Shown here: positions 1 to 12,353 of the stretch, in pieces
Numbering within the stretch: the stretch's first letter is position 1
Layout: each line of letters opens with the position of its first letter
Assembly: GCF_024586455.1 (NCBI RefSeq)
Contig: NC_065919.1
Coordinates: 29,550,839 to 29,614,838 of the forward strand
DNA length: 64,000 nt
Direction: 5' to 3'
From: Bactrocera neohumeralis
Taxonomy: Eukaryota; Arthropoda; Insecta; Diptera; Tephritidae
Translations under genes and position numbers: made by a program
The notes under the pieces: model-generated
Told to the model about the DNA's origin: nothing
The model's input: the letters and a program-made list of their open reading frames with translations, nothing else
The model's database searches: none

Positions 1-269
1 TTTGACGAAATTTGCAGGAATTTTTGCCTATTTTGCCTCCTATTTTAAGAAAGATATAAGACAAATTCAAAGACTGAAGAGTATTCGAGTAAAAATTAAT
101 ATTTTTCATTGTTATTCAGATTATTACATTGTGAGTGTACAACTCTTTATCTTTAAAATTTGTTGAAGTATTTTCTGAATATTAAAAAACAGCGAAGATC
201 GTTTTGCCGCCCCCAAGACGTTGCGCCTGGGGGCGACGGCCCCCATCGCCCCCCCTAGCTACGCCACTG
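1..269. mobile_element. possible end of a DNA transposon
   Basis: A GC-rich block at about 204-269 stands out from AT-rich surroundings and ends in CTAGCTACGCCACTG. Read on the other strand this is CAGTGGCGTAGCTAG, the kind of terminus found on many hAT-like insect DNA transposons. If so, the element extends left out of the window and bases 1-203 are its interior. No transposase can be read and the other end is not visible. The family assignment is from memory of terminal motifs only. Confidence 0.3.
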
Positions 270-1537
270 AAATATTTGTACATTATAGGCAAGCGCTATT
301 GCTGCTTAATTACATATATATTTCATTCGCAATCATATTATTTATTAGTTTTCCAAACAATTTCAACTCAATTAAGTAAACAAATTTGTAATTCTCCAAC
401 TTCCATCACAGTCTCACCGCTCATTTGCTTGCCACTCAAGTATTTCCGTTATTGTTTTTGTTACTTACCCAACAACATTAAATGGCAAATTATGTTTGTC
501 CTTATTATCGCCCGCATTGAGGTTACCATCGTTGTAGGCTAACGGTTGGAGCGTGGTAGTGCTGTCGGCCGACGTTGAAACATCACGTCTCGTCCGCTCG
601 CTTATGGCCTTTTAATGGTTGAGTAAATGAGCCACATACAAAGAAAGGGTAGAAGTGATTTTTTTTTAATTTTGAGGCATATGTCAAATAAGAGAGTGCC
701 ATTTAGATAACAACAAAGCCGAATGTGTATATCAAGAGAAAATACATTGTATATATGTGCATACGTATATATAAACGAGCGTACACATCTATTCATATAT
801 ATTTTCCATAAACACGCTTCAAGAGCAGAATAGCGTCTCAACAGGATTCCTCTTCATTTCGAAATACTCATTTTAGCCAAATGCCAAATTGACTTTATTT
901 TCGTTCGTGATTTTGTTTTATGTTAAATTTTGGGCAAAACTTCTTGAATTTCGTCTTTTGTTTGTTGTGTAAACTTACCGTCGGGTAATTATGACCCTCA
1001 TGCGTCGACGCCTCGCTTCCTGTACCATTTGTTGCTGCAATGGCGTTGCAAAGTTGAAACAAAAGCAACAACTTACAACAACGCCCAGTGAGACATTTCA
1101 GTTTTTGCACGGCCATTTAAAGTTTTACGTAACACAAGTGGAGTGTGATCTAAATTTTGATGGGAAGAGTGGACAAAGCTGCAAATAAAAATATATACCA
1201 TATATATATGCATGTGAACTTTATTATATAATTAGATCAGTATTTTCGAACAAATACAATGAAACAAAACAGTTTGCCAGTTCCTGAAACAAAGATCAAT
1301 GATGAAAGCTTTGGAATTCTGTAGTGCTGAAGTAAAAAACCCGTATGATTGCTCAACGTAGTTTCTAATTGAAATTTAATACATGGAAACAAGATGCAAC
1401 AATAATAACTAGTTAGGTATCTTTATAATACTTAAAGATTTAACTTAATCCCGAAACTATGACAAGTAACGACATATTACATATTCTATTGCATTAAGTC
1501 TATTTATTCATATTGGATATATGCATATGCCTGCCTG
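270..1537. other. unassigned AT-rich sequence
   Basis: No reading frame here resembles a protein I know; the short open frames look like chance. A slightly GC-richer patch sits at 960-1110. No promoter, RNA gene or repeat copy shared with the rest of the window was recognised. Confidence 0.4.
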
Positions 1538-2890
1538 GTGGGTAGGTAGGTAGGTAGGAGTGCAGCCCTATTGTCTTTCGGGCTCAATTAGCACTGACTG
1601 TGCTATTTTGATGCACTAGTCGTAGACCTTTTATATTTGCTATCACGTTTCACCTTCTCTTTCAAACCATTTTGAGATTTCGATGAAGCTACTTACATAT
1701 GTCCGATATGCTTTTTGTAGACATCCATTCAAGGTTTGGTGTTAAATGCATTCCAAGTGTTCTGTGTCGGATCTGTGATAGGGCTGGGCATTCACAGGGA
1801 AAGTGGAAAATTGTTTCCTTGCTCTCTACTATTTCGCAGCCTCGGCAGATGTTGTTATGGGGCATACCCATTTTGGACGCATGTTCTTCAAATGGCCAAT
1901 GCCCTGTTGTGGTAGATGTTACTCTGTAGATACTTTTCCCTGACCTATTTAATAAGTCGTTAGTTCTTTTCTCGCCATATGTTGGCCATAATTGTTTGGT
2001 TATATTGCATTTTGTTATGTTTTTCCATCTGTTATTTGCAGCTTGTTGAAATTGTCTATTGATCGATCATAGTGGACTTGATATTAGATCTGCCTCGGAT
2101 TCGTTAAGGAAAGCTCCTGCCTTTGCCAACTCGTCTGGTTTTTCGTTTCATTTTCGCAGGCCTTTTCTATGCCCAGAAGATGCTAGCCGAGTTCGATAAA
2201 CGGATAGAGAGAGAAATGTCGAGATCATCGGAAAACACTCCCGTGCCTACTCCGCAGCCCATGCTGCTCTTTGAATTCCATTTAATTTCCTAATGTTGTA
2301 TTGTTTCTTTAGCGCTGACCACCATACCAACGCTCCATATGTAAGTATAGGCCTAATGACAGCCGCATACATCCACTTGATTATACCAGGTTTAAGGCCC
2401 CAACTCTTGCTGACGATTCTCTTGCAAGTGTAGTAGGCCATATATGTTTTGTTTATTCTTTTTTCTATATTTATTTTCCAGGATTCCAACTCTACCACCA
2501 AGTATTTAGCTGTGGGGGATAGAGAGAGTGTTGTACCGTTTAGTACTGGAAGTTGAAACTGGGGGATTTTGGTTATGCTTGTGAATAGCAGCAATTCTGT
2601 TTTATTAGGGTTAACACCGAGTACATTGTTCTTAGCCCATAGGTTTAACCTTCGTAACCACTCATCACATCGTGAAGGGCAGTTTCGGTTGATCGGCCCT
2701 TTATGTACGCATGTTGGGATTTCGATAACTTACCAGCCATCGTTCTTCTTATATACCCTTCTAGGACCTTCAGCATAAAGGATGTGAGGCTTATAGGTCT
2801 AAAGTTGGTAGGATTGTTCTCCTATTTAATTGAGCGACTTGTTATTATTTGACAAATGGAGGGACCTACAACCTTTAAACTAACGCTGAT
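1538..2890 (-). mobile_element. LINE (non-LTR retrotransposon) fragment, RT to RNase H and 3' tail
   Basis: Read on the - strand, the protein pieces run in LINE order. About 2830-2770 gives NNPTNF followed by reverse-transcriptase-like residues. 2594-2247 gives the end of the RT region, with the signature ILTYGALVWW. About 2160-1689 gives RNase H-type C-terminal sequence with a cysteine motif (CRGC, then CECPAL) and a typical LG-x-L ending. Frames change several times and the YADD-bearing part of the RT is missing, so the copy is dead and internally deleted. The 3' end is a run of CTAC repeats (as read on the - strand) at about 1542-1558. These residues fit the I/LOA/Jockey group; I cannot fix the clade. 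The same 28-base 3' end recurs at 61146-61173. Confidence 0.8.
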
Positions 2891-5800
2891 CTTTTAATGA
2901 TACTTATCAAAAGCATTCTGACAACAAAAAATATATTCCGAGGCTTGAAATTACCGGTTAGGATGTCACTTTTATTAAAAAAAAACGAATCTGATATATA
3001 AATAATATTAGTGAACACCATTATACGCTACACAACAGAATTCACGTATTGGACCAAAAAAGAGTGAAAGAGGATTTGTGAGTCGTTCAGAAAATCCACC
3101 AAGAGATTAAAAATTCATTTAACTTGAGCTACTTTGATTTAAATCTCTACGAAGAAAAACAAATCAGTAAAACTCTTCTTTGAAAATAAATATAATTAAG
3201 GAAAATAAACCTAATCTTGAAAAATCTGATCAAATGCGTGCAAGGTTGTTAGGTATCAAGGTAAAGTCGAGGAACATATTACTTCAATTGGTACATCAAA
3301 GGTATTAAAGAGAATATTCGTTGCAGACACAACTCTCAAAACACTTTTTGATTCAGTGGCTCGACATCTATTTGTCTTTATTAGTGCTAAAATTGTTTCA
3401 CTTTTTTCATTTTGAACGGTCTTCATAATGAAATTAAATTTCATAAAATCATCTTCTGACGAAATGTGACGAATGGTTAATGACAAGCCGATTGATTAAA
3501 AATAATTTAAATATTTATTAGCAATATAAACTTACTAAAATTATCGTTTCTTGAACTTTCCACTTCAGTGAGCAAATGCGCTATTACTCATCTAATGAGC
3601 TGTTGCCGGCAGGTGTTACCCAGCTTATAATTAGTCCGGATAAGTCGCAACTGTTACACGACGGGGGATAGTTGGCGTTTCTTAAAGCTAAGTTTCCGAA
3701 GCTAAGTAAAGTTTGTATATACTATATGTACATATATGTATATTTCATGAATATTTTGTGAGATAAGTTGCTACAACCATGTGAAGTGGGCACTTTCCCG
3801 TCGAGTTCGTTTTTTTTTTATTTTGTAGCTGGTATTATAAAAAAAACAGAATTTGAAATGCATTAGGACTCGGAATAGTCTTCAAATTTAATGAGAAGTA
3901 TTTTTTTATCAGAAATTCTTACTGAGGATTGTCGTTGTATTTAGAGAAATTGTTTGAAAACTTCGATTAAAGCAACATTCGATAAAGTTAGTTAAAGAAA
4001 TCTCGGTATATACTTATTTTGGAAACAATTTTTCAGTCTTTAAATCCCTCAAAATAGGGTTTTAGACGAACAAAGATTAAGTTTACAATAAGTTCGAAAA
4101 GTTGATTATCAGTCCGGGAACCTTGAGTCATCAGCGAGCTCAGTAACTCAAGTTCTCACATTACTCGAAATAACATAGACTTACAACTTAGAACATGAAT
4201 AAATCATCCTTTATACGGAACCAGTCTTTCTTATTGATGACTATTTAAATATAAAACCATACATAGGGAGTCGTCAAGAAACTAGTTCTATCTCGATGGG
4301 TGATATTTTGAGTCTAGAAACTTCATTTTGGCCAAAAGCGTGTTCGATTGAAAATTGGAAACATGAACTTGTTTGGTGTGAAGAAGATGGCTCTCCATGT
4401 CACATAGCCTAAGTCAAAATCGATAGTATGCGTGCCAAGGTAATAGTTTTTGCAGCTGATTTATCGATGTGAATACAGCGAAACATTTTCAGACCTAGTA
4501 AAAGAGGATTCTATCCCTTAGGCAACATTCATAAACAAGTGCAAATTTTCCCTAAGGTCGTCTAAAACTGTTCTAAGTAATGGATGATTGATCCCATTTT
4601 AGTCGAATGCGAAGTAAACCGTATGAATTTTATGAATAATTGAAATATCGCAAAGCACTTGATTAAAAATACTTGATACCTTTGGATATTTGGTATGCCT
4701 CGCGCACTGTTAAAATTTCATGCCTAAAATCTAGGCATTTGGTTATTCTCAGTGCTTCACGCCGAAGACTTTATCAAGTTAGCTCAGAACTAAGTGAGAG
4801 ATATAGTGAAGATCTGAAGATAAGTTATAGAGTTTTACTAATGTCCAACTTCTGCAGCTCTTCGACATAAGCGTGTAGGTCGAGTAGCATTTTTAATCAC
4901 TCTCTGATTACCTAATCTCTTTCAAATAAAATATAAAAATTTTTCTGTTCCGTACGATTTAGACTTTACCCTCATGTTTGGAACATTAAATGTTTTGAAA
5001 TTAGAAATATTTGCGTAAATCTGAAGTTTCTAGTGGAAGATAATCCGCCCTTAATTCACATCATACCATGTTATATATCATATTATGTATGTAAATTACT
5101 AGTACTATTAATTATAACCGTTAATTCATTCATGTTTCTACAAAAGTTTTGTTAAAATCATCTGTTAAAGGAAAGTTTTAGACAAGCGCTTAAATATGAG
5201 CATATTTTCCTTCTTATATAATCATTTGTACGTATGTGTACGTGAATAAATATTAAAAATGTATTGGTACACTCATTCTTTACGTTGGAGTCTAATAGAA
5301 TATTTATGCCTTGCCTTGGGCCAATAATGAGTTAACATAAAAAACATATTGACCTTTAATACAGATATTTACATATGTATGTACGTACATATACATACAT
5401 ACATGCCTGTTTATGCATTGATGGATAACCACAGCTCGATGTAAGGATGTGGACAATGAGGTCTTGATGCTTCCTTATCGTCTAGCAGCGAAGTTGAATT
5501 AATGGTATTTGGTTTCGGGTGCATACACAATGAAGTGTAACGGAAAGCGTGTAGACCGCGTTTTAAAACAACGGTATTTTTCTGTCATAAAGTGTGTACG
5601 TACATTTTACGCGCAGAAATAATAATATTATGCTAATGAAGACATTTCTTCTCAAACGCAATAAACTTGCATGTTTACGAGATGATGAAAGTTCTTTAAC
5701 ATAAAATACAATTTTAATTTTATTTTTGAAAAATTTAATTAACAATTTAATAATTAATTAAAAATAAAATCTATTTTTTTTGTCTTTAAATACACTTTGA

Positions 5801-7180
5801 AGATTTCTAAACCATGATTCAATTGATGGAATTGTGAAAAATGATTTGCTCAAAATATCATTTTGCAAAGTAGGCGACGATGATACTAGGAAAAGCCCGT
5901 ACAAAGTACCAGTTTTCAAAAAATTAATATAAAACTGAAAACTTATATTAAGATCAATTTATTCAAAATCTTGTTTTCTTACTCCGAAAATACGTGTTTG
6001 TATTATTTCTTAATAAGAGAACCATTTGTATAGGAGGTCTCACGACAAAGTCTTAGTGCAATTAAAATATACACTTTTTCTCGTTTTTGATAACCCTGAA
6101 TTCACACAACATATTTGCGGTATTTTCGGGAAAAATAGCTTTGACAGCTCTTACAGTTCGCTGTAATTGTCATATGCCGTTTACACTTCACATGAATGCC
6201 GAATGAAGATACTGTAACGAAACAACGACACATTGAATGGCTTCCGTTTACATATATGTATCTTCATAAATGACTCAAAGCACTACTAAAGGAAATCGGC
6301 AGATATCGTATTAGATAAGGTTGCAGAGTTTCAGCGGCAGATACCATAAAATCAGCAATTCACATCCAACCTACCTAAGGCCATACGAACAGAACCATCT
6401 GTTGAATTGCTCGTGGGGGAACTTACAGAAATCTTAGTCACTCATCTATTAGCAAACGTAAATACTGAAAACCGTTTAGTTAGCTGGGAGTCTAACTATG
6501 TTGTTATTACAACAATAGCAACAACTTAAAAGTCTTCTTCAAACACCATATCATAACTTAGAGGAAGATGAAATGAAATTCCTAAACATACAAACATTTG
6601 TATTCTCAATATGCGGAGGCATGTCATTTGAAAGTAAAATATTCTTCATGATTGTCCGCAAGCGATCACTAACCAACAATTCTAATTTGATGAATGGCGT
6701 CATACAAGTAGTTCATATTGACTGAATAAATATGCTCGAAAATGCATACAGCCTGCGGTTATTTGCGTTTGTATGGGCAACTCTAGTTTACCACTCAACG
6801 TCGAACTGATTGTGGATAAAGGGTGATAATTTATTTATATATGTAGTACAAGTACAATACACAATGAAATTCCCAAATTCGAGGCTTTAAATCCTATAAA
6901 ATAAAAAAAGGTACTGTAGAAATTGTGCAAAATTTAAAAGTCAGTCTTGGAACCTAGACTCATCATAAAATCATCTTTCTAATCGAACACCCTTAGGAGA
7001 TAGTGAAGATGGCAGTTCTTGCTGAGTGAATGCTTGCTTAAGGAAAAGTGAGCTATTTTTTGGAACTAACAACTGAATGAACCACCCTGTCTGTAAAAGT
7101 GTTTGTATTACATATGAACTTCTCGCTTGTTAAGTGTATTAATAGGTCACCATGCCTGCAGTAACGGAATTCAAATCAAG
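2891..7180. other. unassigned AT-rich sequence
   Basis: About 4.3 kb without a supported gene. Small ATACATATGTATGT-type microsatellites occur near 3720 and 5370-5405, as elsewhere in the window. The open frames (for example 4673-4870 and 5563-5745) have no recognisable domain and strongly AT-biased codons. Confidence 0.4.
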
Positions 7181-9890
7181 TCAATTTGATCAATCACCGC
7201 TAAGTTCACACACACAAACACCCAAATAACAATCAAAGAAGCACAAGAGTGGATGGCTGCGAAAAATCACATGACTGCAGGCCACAGGAAAAAGTTTTCC
7301 ACACAACCTTTTACGGCTTTGAAGAACCAACAAATGTACAAGCAAACTCGCAGACTCACTTAAATATCCACAAAGCAACTAAATGCACGAGTACGAAGCA
7401 GCTAAAAGCTACACAGTGTCCTTTTGTTTACTTAAAATTGTTGCTCGCCTTTGCTTGTAAGTTTGTTTGCGTGGCAAAGTATGCCTCCGTTTCGGTGTCG
7501 CTGCGAATTTTTATTACATAACATATTTATTTTAAATTCATCTCTCGCAATGTCACTTGGTTTGTTGAAAGCCGTGGCGCGCTTTTAGGCGCTCGGCCAC
7601 GTATTTATGCTTTTGCTTACTTATTAACACACCCACATTATTGTTTCCATATCTATACAATAACAACGATGTTGCAGATATTAACTGCACATTTTCAGCC
7701 ACACAATGTTCCCCTGGCGTGTAGATTTCAGCTTTAAGCTTTTAGCATTAACAGCATCATTTCACCGTTAAATATCACTGATTTGCCTCTGCAACAACAC
7801 GAATGTGTCCCAATGCGCTAGTGTGTGTATGTGTGCTTCGGTGCGTTTGAGCTAAAGACTCTTCGTTGACTGTATTTTTAAATGTGTGTGTGTGTGTGTG
7901 GTTGAGTCTGCTAATTTGTATGTGTGTTTGTGTTGTGTAATTAGTGAATGTGTTGGCAGCTTATTTGCGGCTTTTGTTCTTAATGGTCGCGCTCTCAATG
8001 CTGGTTGATTTGAGATTCTATTTGGGTTGTTGAATCAACAGCTGAGTATCAAGAGATATTCGCTGCCTTGACATTTAACACTTAATTAATTTGATTTAAA
8101 TAGTGTGTTTTAAATAATTAGATTTTGGCCAAGACTACTCATTTAAACTAAGCAAACATATTAATATGCAACGGAGGAATGTTAAGCCACAATTTTGTTT
8201 ATTTAAATTATATTTGTGTTTGTGTTTGTGTTTTTCATATAAATATTCCGGAATTCAGCCAATTTATTATTATATTCAAATTAAGAAATTTTCTCACAGG
8301 CTTTACTTCCGAAGCAGCAGAATATTTTAACACAAACATCAAGCTTCCAGAAGTTTCACGTTTGATAATAAGATATACCAGGTAAGTACAAAAATATTTC
8401 AATGGTAGGTCCATTACAACAATTACATCTAAAAGAGTCTGTTACAGACGAAAATAAATTAAAGAAAAATGTATAAAAAGAAATCCGCAAATGCATTTGA
8501 TTTGATGGTGCATAACCTACGCTCTGAAGATTTCATTTTAGCGTGTTGGATTAAACGTTACTAAATATTTGGATAACTGAAAATTTAATGCAAGGTGGTG
8601 GAACGAAATTAGGTTACGTTAAAAAGTCGATCCTATGAAGTCCCATTAGGATCCAAAGTAAGACTGTGAGATGTTTAAACCTCACTTTTGCAAAAGCTTA
8701 ACAATGGAGTAGAAAGTGCATTTCTCAATACAAATTGCTTCCGTTTTAGCCTTACCGCAGATATGCCTGTTGAACAATGTCCCGTAAAGCTCCTACTTTT
8801 GCAGACATCTGAACATTGCGAAGAGGTCTCCCGCATTCAACTCTAGACCAGATGGATCTCTCAGTCACACAAGCGCTAACACTTGACTAACGCTTGCTAC
8901 GCTCACACTAAGTCCAAGAGCCTATTGCTAGAACGTAAGAGGCCAATGGAAACCCAACTCGATGCAATTGGAACAAGGCTGCGCTCTCTTGTGAGCTCAT
9001 CGGCTTTGCACATATCCCTCGTATGTGAGCAGAGGAAAAGCGCCCTGAAGTACACTCTGCGACGCAATGATCCAAGTTTTCTAGGATGCAGTCGAAGACG
9101 GAGAGAGTAACAGAATGTCCATGTTTGGACTCTTTAATACACCCAGCATCCCTGAGTCTTCAATGACTTTGAAGACAATAAAACTTTCACACATGGATTA
9201 CTCCAAATTGCTTATGGGCAGGTTAGAAGCGGGATCGTTAAAAGTGTGGTGTTAAATGTAGACATAGAGGTAACGCTCATAAAAATTCTGCAGCAGTTGA
9301 AAGACCCTACACTTAATAATGGATATAAATAAATACAGGAAACTCTAAGTCTAACAAATAGTAAAGATGTGCTAGATACGTAACATCGATCGAATTTTTG
9401 ATTGCAGTAGACTTTTTCAGTTCCCAAAAAGTACAGAGTACAAAAACGTTTGGGGAAAACATGTTCTCTAACTTGCCGCCTATATCTGAAGGGCATACAT
9501 TTAACGTTATCCTGGTGTCATATATGTATTTCTACTAACCCAATGAAACCTCAACTGACGCAAATTCTTTCAACTCTTTATTTCTATGACTTTCTCCTCG
9601 AGCTTCTTTCTGTTCGTTCTCCTCTGTGTTACTACAGTAAAAATGTCTCCACGCAACTTCATTGAGCACAAAATTTACTAACTCTTAAGTAAACATGCAA
9701 ATGTACAAACATAACTGTCACCTCGTGTCCATGCATTGCCTTCTTGTTGCGAACTTAGCGCTTGAGCAATCAGTCAATGAGCAGCTAAGTCGTCTTCAAT
9801 ATTTACTTTGACTTGTACGAGTATTGCCACTTTGCTGCTTACTGCCACAGATGCGTGTACTCCAAGAAAGCGTATGTGTGGTTTAAATTA
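7181..9890. other. unassigned sequence with a GT microsatellite
   Basis: Contains a GT/TG microsatellite at 7883-7900 with further TG-rich runs to about 7940. A moderately GC-rich stretch at 8780-9110 holds an open frame (8883-9110, +) whose product I do not recognise; it might be a degraded transposon but no motif supports that. No gene is called. Confidence 0.35.
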
Positions 9891-10805
9891 TTACAAACAC
9901 ACATACATATACAGTTGCACTCGTGTTTGCGTGTGCATCTTTGACTGCTGGTTCTGCCACACTGCATTATAAAGTACGTGCAGCAACCTGTTGATTATAT
10001 TCAATTGAATTGATTGACACCAATAATTACAACAGCAACTACAATTAGAGCAACAACTCGAAGACGGCATGAAGACATTCAATGAAATTGTAGTGTCAGC
10101 TTACAAAAAAAATATATGTAAATGAAAACGAAGCGAAATTTCAAATGAGCGATAACATTTGTGGTCGCCGTTGATGTCAATTGAATTTGTTGCTTCTCCC
10201 CGTTATTGCTATTTTATACCCGACTGCAACTTGTTGCAAAAAGTATATAAGATTTGTTATTATAGACATAGATACACGAATATCCAAAACTAACATTGGT
10301 TGGATGGAACTTTTCGAATGGTCTAGATATTCCCTTGTGACCGTACAAAAATTTAGAATATTTTCGACAATTGAAATTTTACCAGTTCCATGCCATATTT
10401 TCAGGGATATTTTATGGGAAAGAGAATTCATACGCTTCTCGCTTATAGAAGCTATTCCCGGTATTTCTATTCGAAATAAATAAGAACTTAACATCATTAT
10501 GTTGAGGATATAGTAGAGAGCTAAAATGTGCCATAAAAACATTCATTATAAAATTTGTTAAAAATGTATTTAAATGTAAAGATAAAATTTGATGCAGTCT
10601 ACTCAAAATAGAACTTTTTGAAAACGAAAAATGCCCTTGTAAAAGAATTATTTGTTTATTTACAGCTTATACCGTCTTTATGCGAAGACAGTTCACAATC
10701 ACTCGCGTAAAAAATCATAACTTGTTAGAAAGTAATATTTTAGAAACCATAAATTGAGGTTTACCGAGATTCGCTTTCTCCCGTATTAATTTTGTCTCAC
10801 ATTTT
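9891..10805. other. unassigned sequence
   Basis: Overlapping open frames occur on both strands at 10177-10542 (100 aa on +, 121 aa on -). Neither has a recognised motif, and two overlapping frames in low-complexity sequence are likely chance. A short near-palindrome (TGCAACTTGTTGCA) at about 10222-10235 resembles the termini of repeat family B but is not followed by the rest of that repeat. Confidence 0.35.
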
Positions 10806-12353
10806 TATACTCTTGAAGCATATTGCTACATTGTATACTAGTTTTATTCATCTAACGGTTGTATGTATCACCTGAAACTAATCGAGATAGATATATGGTA
10901 GTATATATATACATATTTGATCAGAATACGAGGTGAATTGAATTCCAGGTAATTATCCGTCTCTCCGTCCGAGCAAACTGTAACTTGAGTAAAAATCAAG
11001 ATATCTCGATGATACTTGGTACACGTGTTCCTTGGTTCCAAAAAAGTAAGGCGGAGTTCGTAGATGGGCGTAATCGGACCATATATTATAAGAACTCCTA
11101 CCGACAGTGTGAAAGTGGATAAAATCGGATGATAATCCTTATAACCCATATAACGGTACTTTTAAAAACTTCTAAAAGCTTGATAAATCAATAACTAAAT
11201 ACGGCTTTAAATGAGCTGGGTCAAAATTGGACAATGGGGGCGTGGCACCGTCCACATTAAAACCAAAAATTGCCCAAATCGAAGCAACCGAGTTAACAAC
11301 AGCGCGCCAGTCGTTTCTTCTTTTCGCTACGTGGCGCCAATTGGATATTCCAAGCGTAGCCAGGTCCTTCTCCACCTGGTCCTTCCAACGGAGTGGATGT
11401 CTTCCTCTTCCTCTGCTTCCCTCTGCGGGTACTGCGTCGAATACTTTCAGAGCTGGAGTGTTTTCGTCCGTCCGGACAATATGACCTAGCCAGCGTAGCC
11501 GGTGTCTTTAAATTCGCTGAACCATGTTAATGTCGTCGTATATCTCGTACGGCTCATCGTTCCATCGAATGCGATATTCGCCGTGGCCAATGCGCAACTC
11601 AGTCCGAAGTAGCACCTGTTGGCAAGAGTTATCCTTCGTTAGATTTCGAGGCTGACATTGTTGGTGGTGTTTATGCTGGTTCCCAAATATACGAAACTAT
11701 CTAGAATTTCAAAGTTATGACTGTCAACAGTGACGTGAGAGCCAAGTCGCGAGTGCGACGACTGTTTGTTTGATGACAGGAGATATTTCGTCTTGCCCTC
11801 GTTCACTACCAGACGCATTTGCTTTGCTTCCTTGTCCAGTCTGGAGAAAGCAGAACTAACGGCGCGGCTGTTGAGGCCGATGATATCGATATCATCGGCA
11901 TACGCCAGCAGCTGTACACTCTTATAAAAGATTGTACCGCTCGATTAAGTTCTGCAGCTCGAATTATTTTCTCCAGCAGCAGATTGAAGAAGTCGCACGA
12001 TAGGGATTCGCCTTTTTTGAAACCTCGTTTGGTATCGATCGGCTCGGAGAGGTCCTTCCCGATCTTGACGGAGCTTTTGGTGTTGCGCAACGTCAGTTTA
12101 CACAGCCGTATTAGTTTTGCGGGGATACCAAATGCAGACATCGCGGCATAAAAGCATTTATTAGGAGAGCATTTTATTAGTATGTGGCATTGCAATAGTA
12201 TATAAAATAGATAAAATCCGGTCGATACTACCTACAACTGCAATATTTTAACACAAAATTTTGCCAGCTCTTTAAAAATGTTCACGGAATTTGATTCTTG
12301 CGAGTTGCAAGAGTATAAAATGTTCGGATACACCCGAACTTAGCGCTTCCTTA
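10806..12353 (+). mobile_element. repeat family B, copy 1 (split by a LINE)
   Basis: Starts with TATACTCTTG and the CTAACGGTTGTATGTATCAC block. It contains the GTAGATGGGCGTAATCGG block and ends with GAGTTGCAAGAGTATAAAAT, then a CACCCGAACTTAG block and CTTCCTTACT. The same order of blocks recurs at 16167, 19968, 39104 (inverted), 45283, 59452 and 34060 (inverted), so this is a dispersed repeat and not a gene. It shows no coding capacity and is probably a non-autonomous transposon. A LINE relic lies in its middle at about 11265-12200. Confidence 0.65.
11265..12200 (-). mobile_element. LINE reverse transcriptase relic inside repeat B copy 1
   Basis: The - strand reads as the second half of a reverse transcriptase. 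At about 12110-12020 it gives KLTLRNTKSSVKIG then KRGFKKGESLSCDFFN. Near 11910-11870 it gives LLAYADDIDIIG, which carries the YADD catalytic motif. Frames then shift through a VNEGKTKYLLSS-like stretch to the C-terminal EKDLATLGISNWRHVAKRRN near 11370-11310. This combination is typical of RTE-like insect LINEs, though the clade is uncertain. The 5' half (endonuclease and first RT motifs) is absent, as expected of a 5'-truncated insertion, and frameshifts make it inactive. The flanks on both sides belong to one repeat B copy, so the LINE arrived after it. Confidence 0.75.

Noticed and set aside
10177..10542. Host gene with a 121-residue - strand frame or 100-residue + strand frame
   Set aside because: The two frames overlap on opposite strands, neither shows a motif, and no splice or start context supports either.
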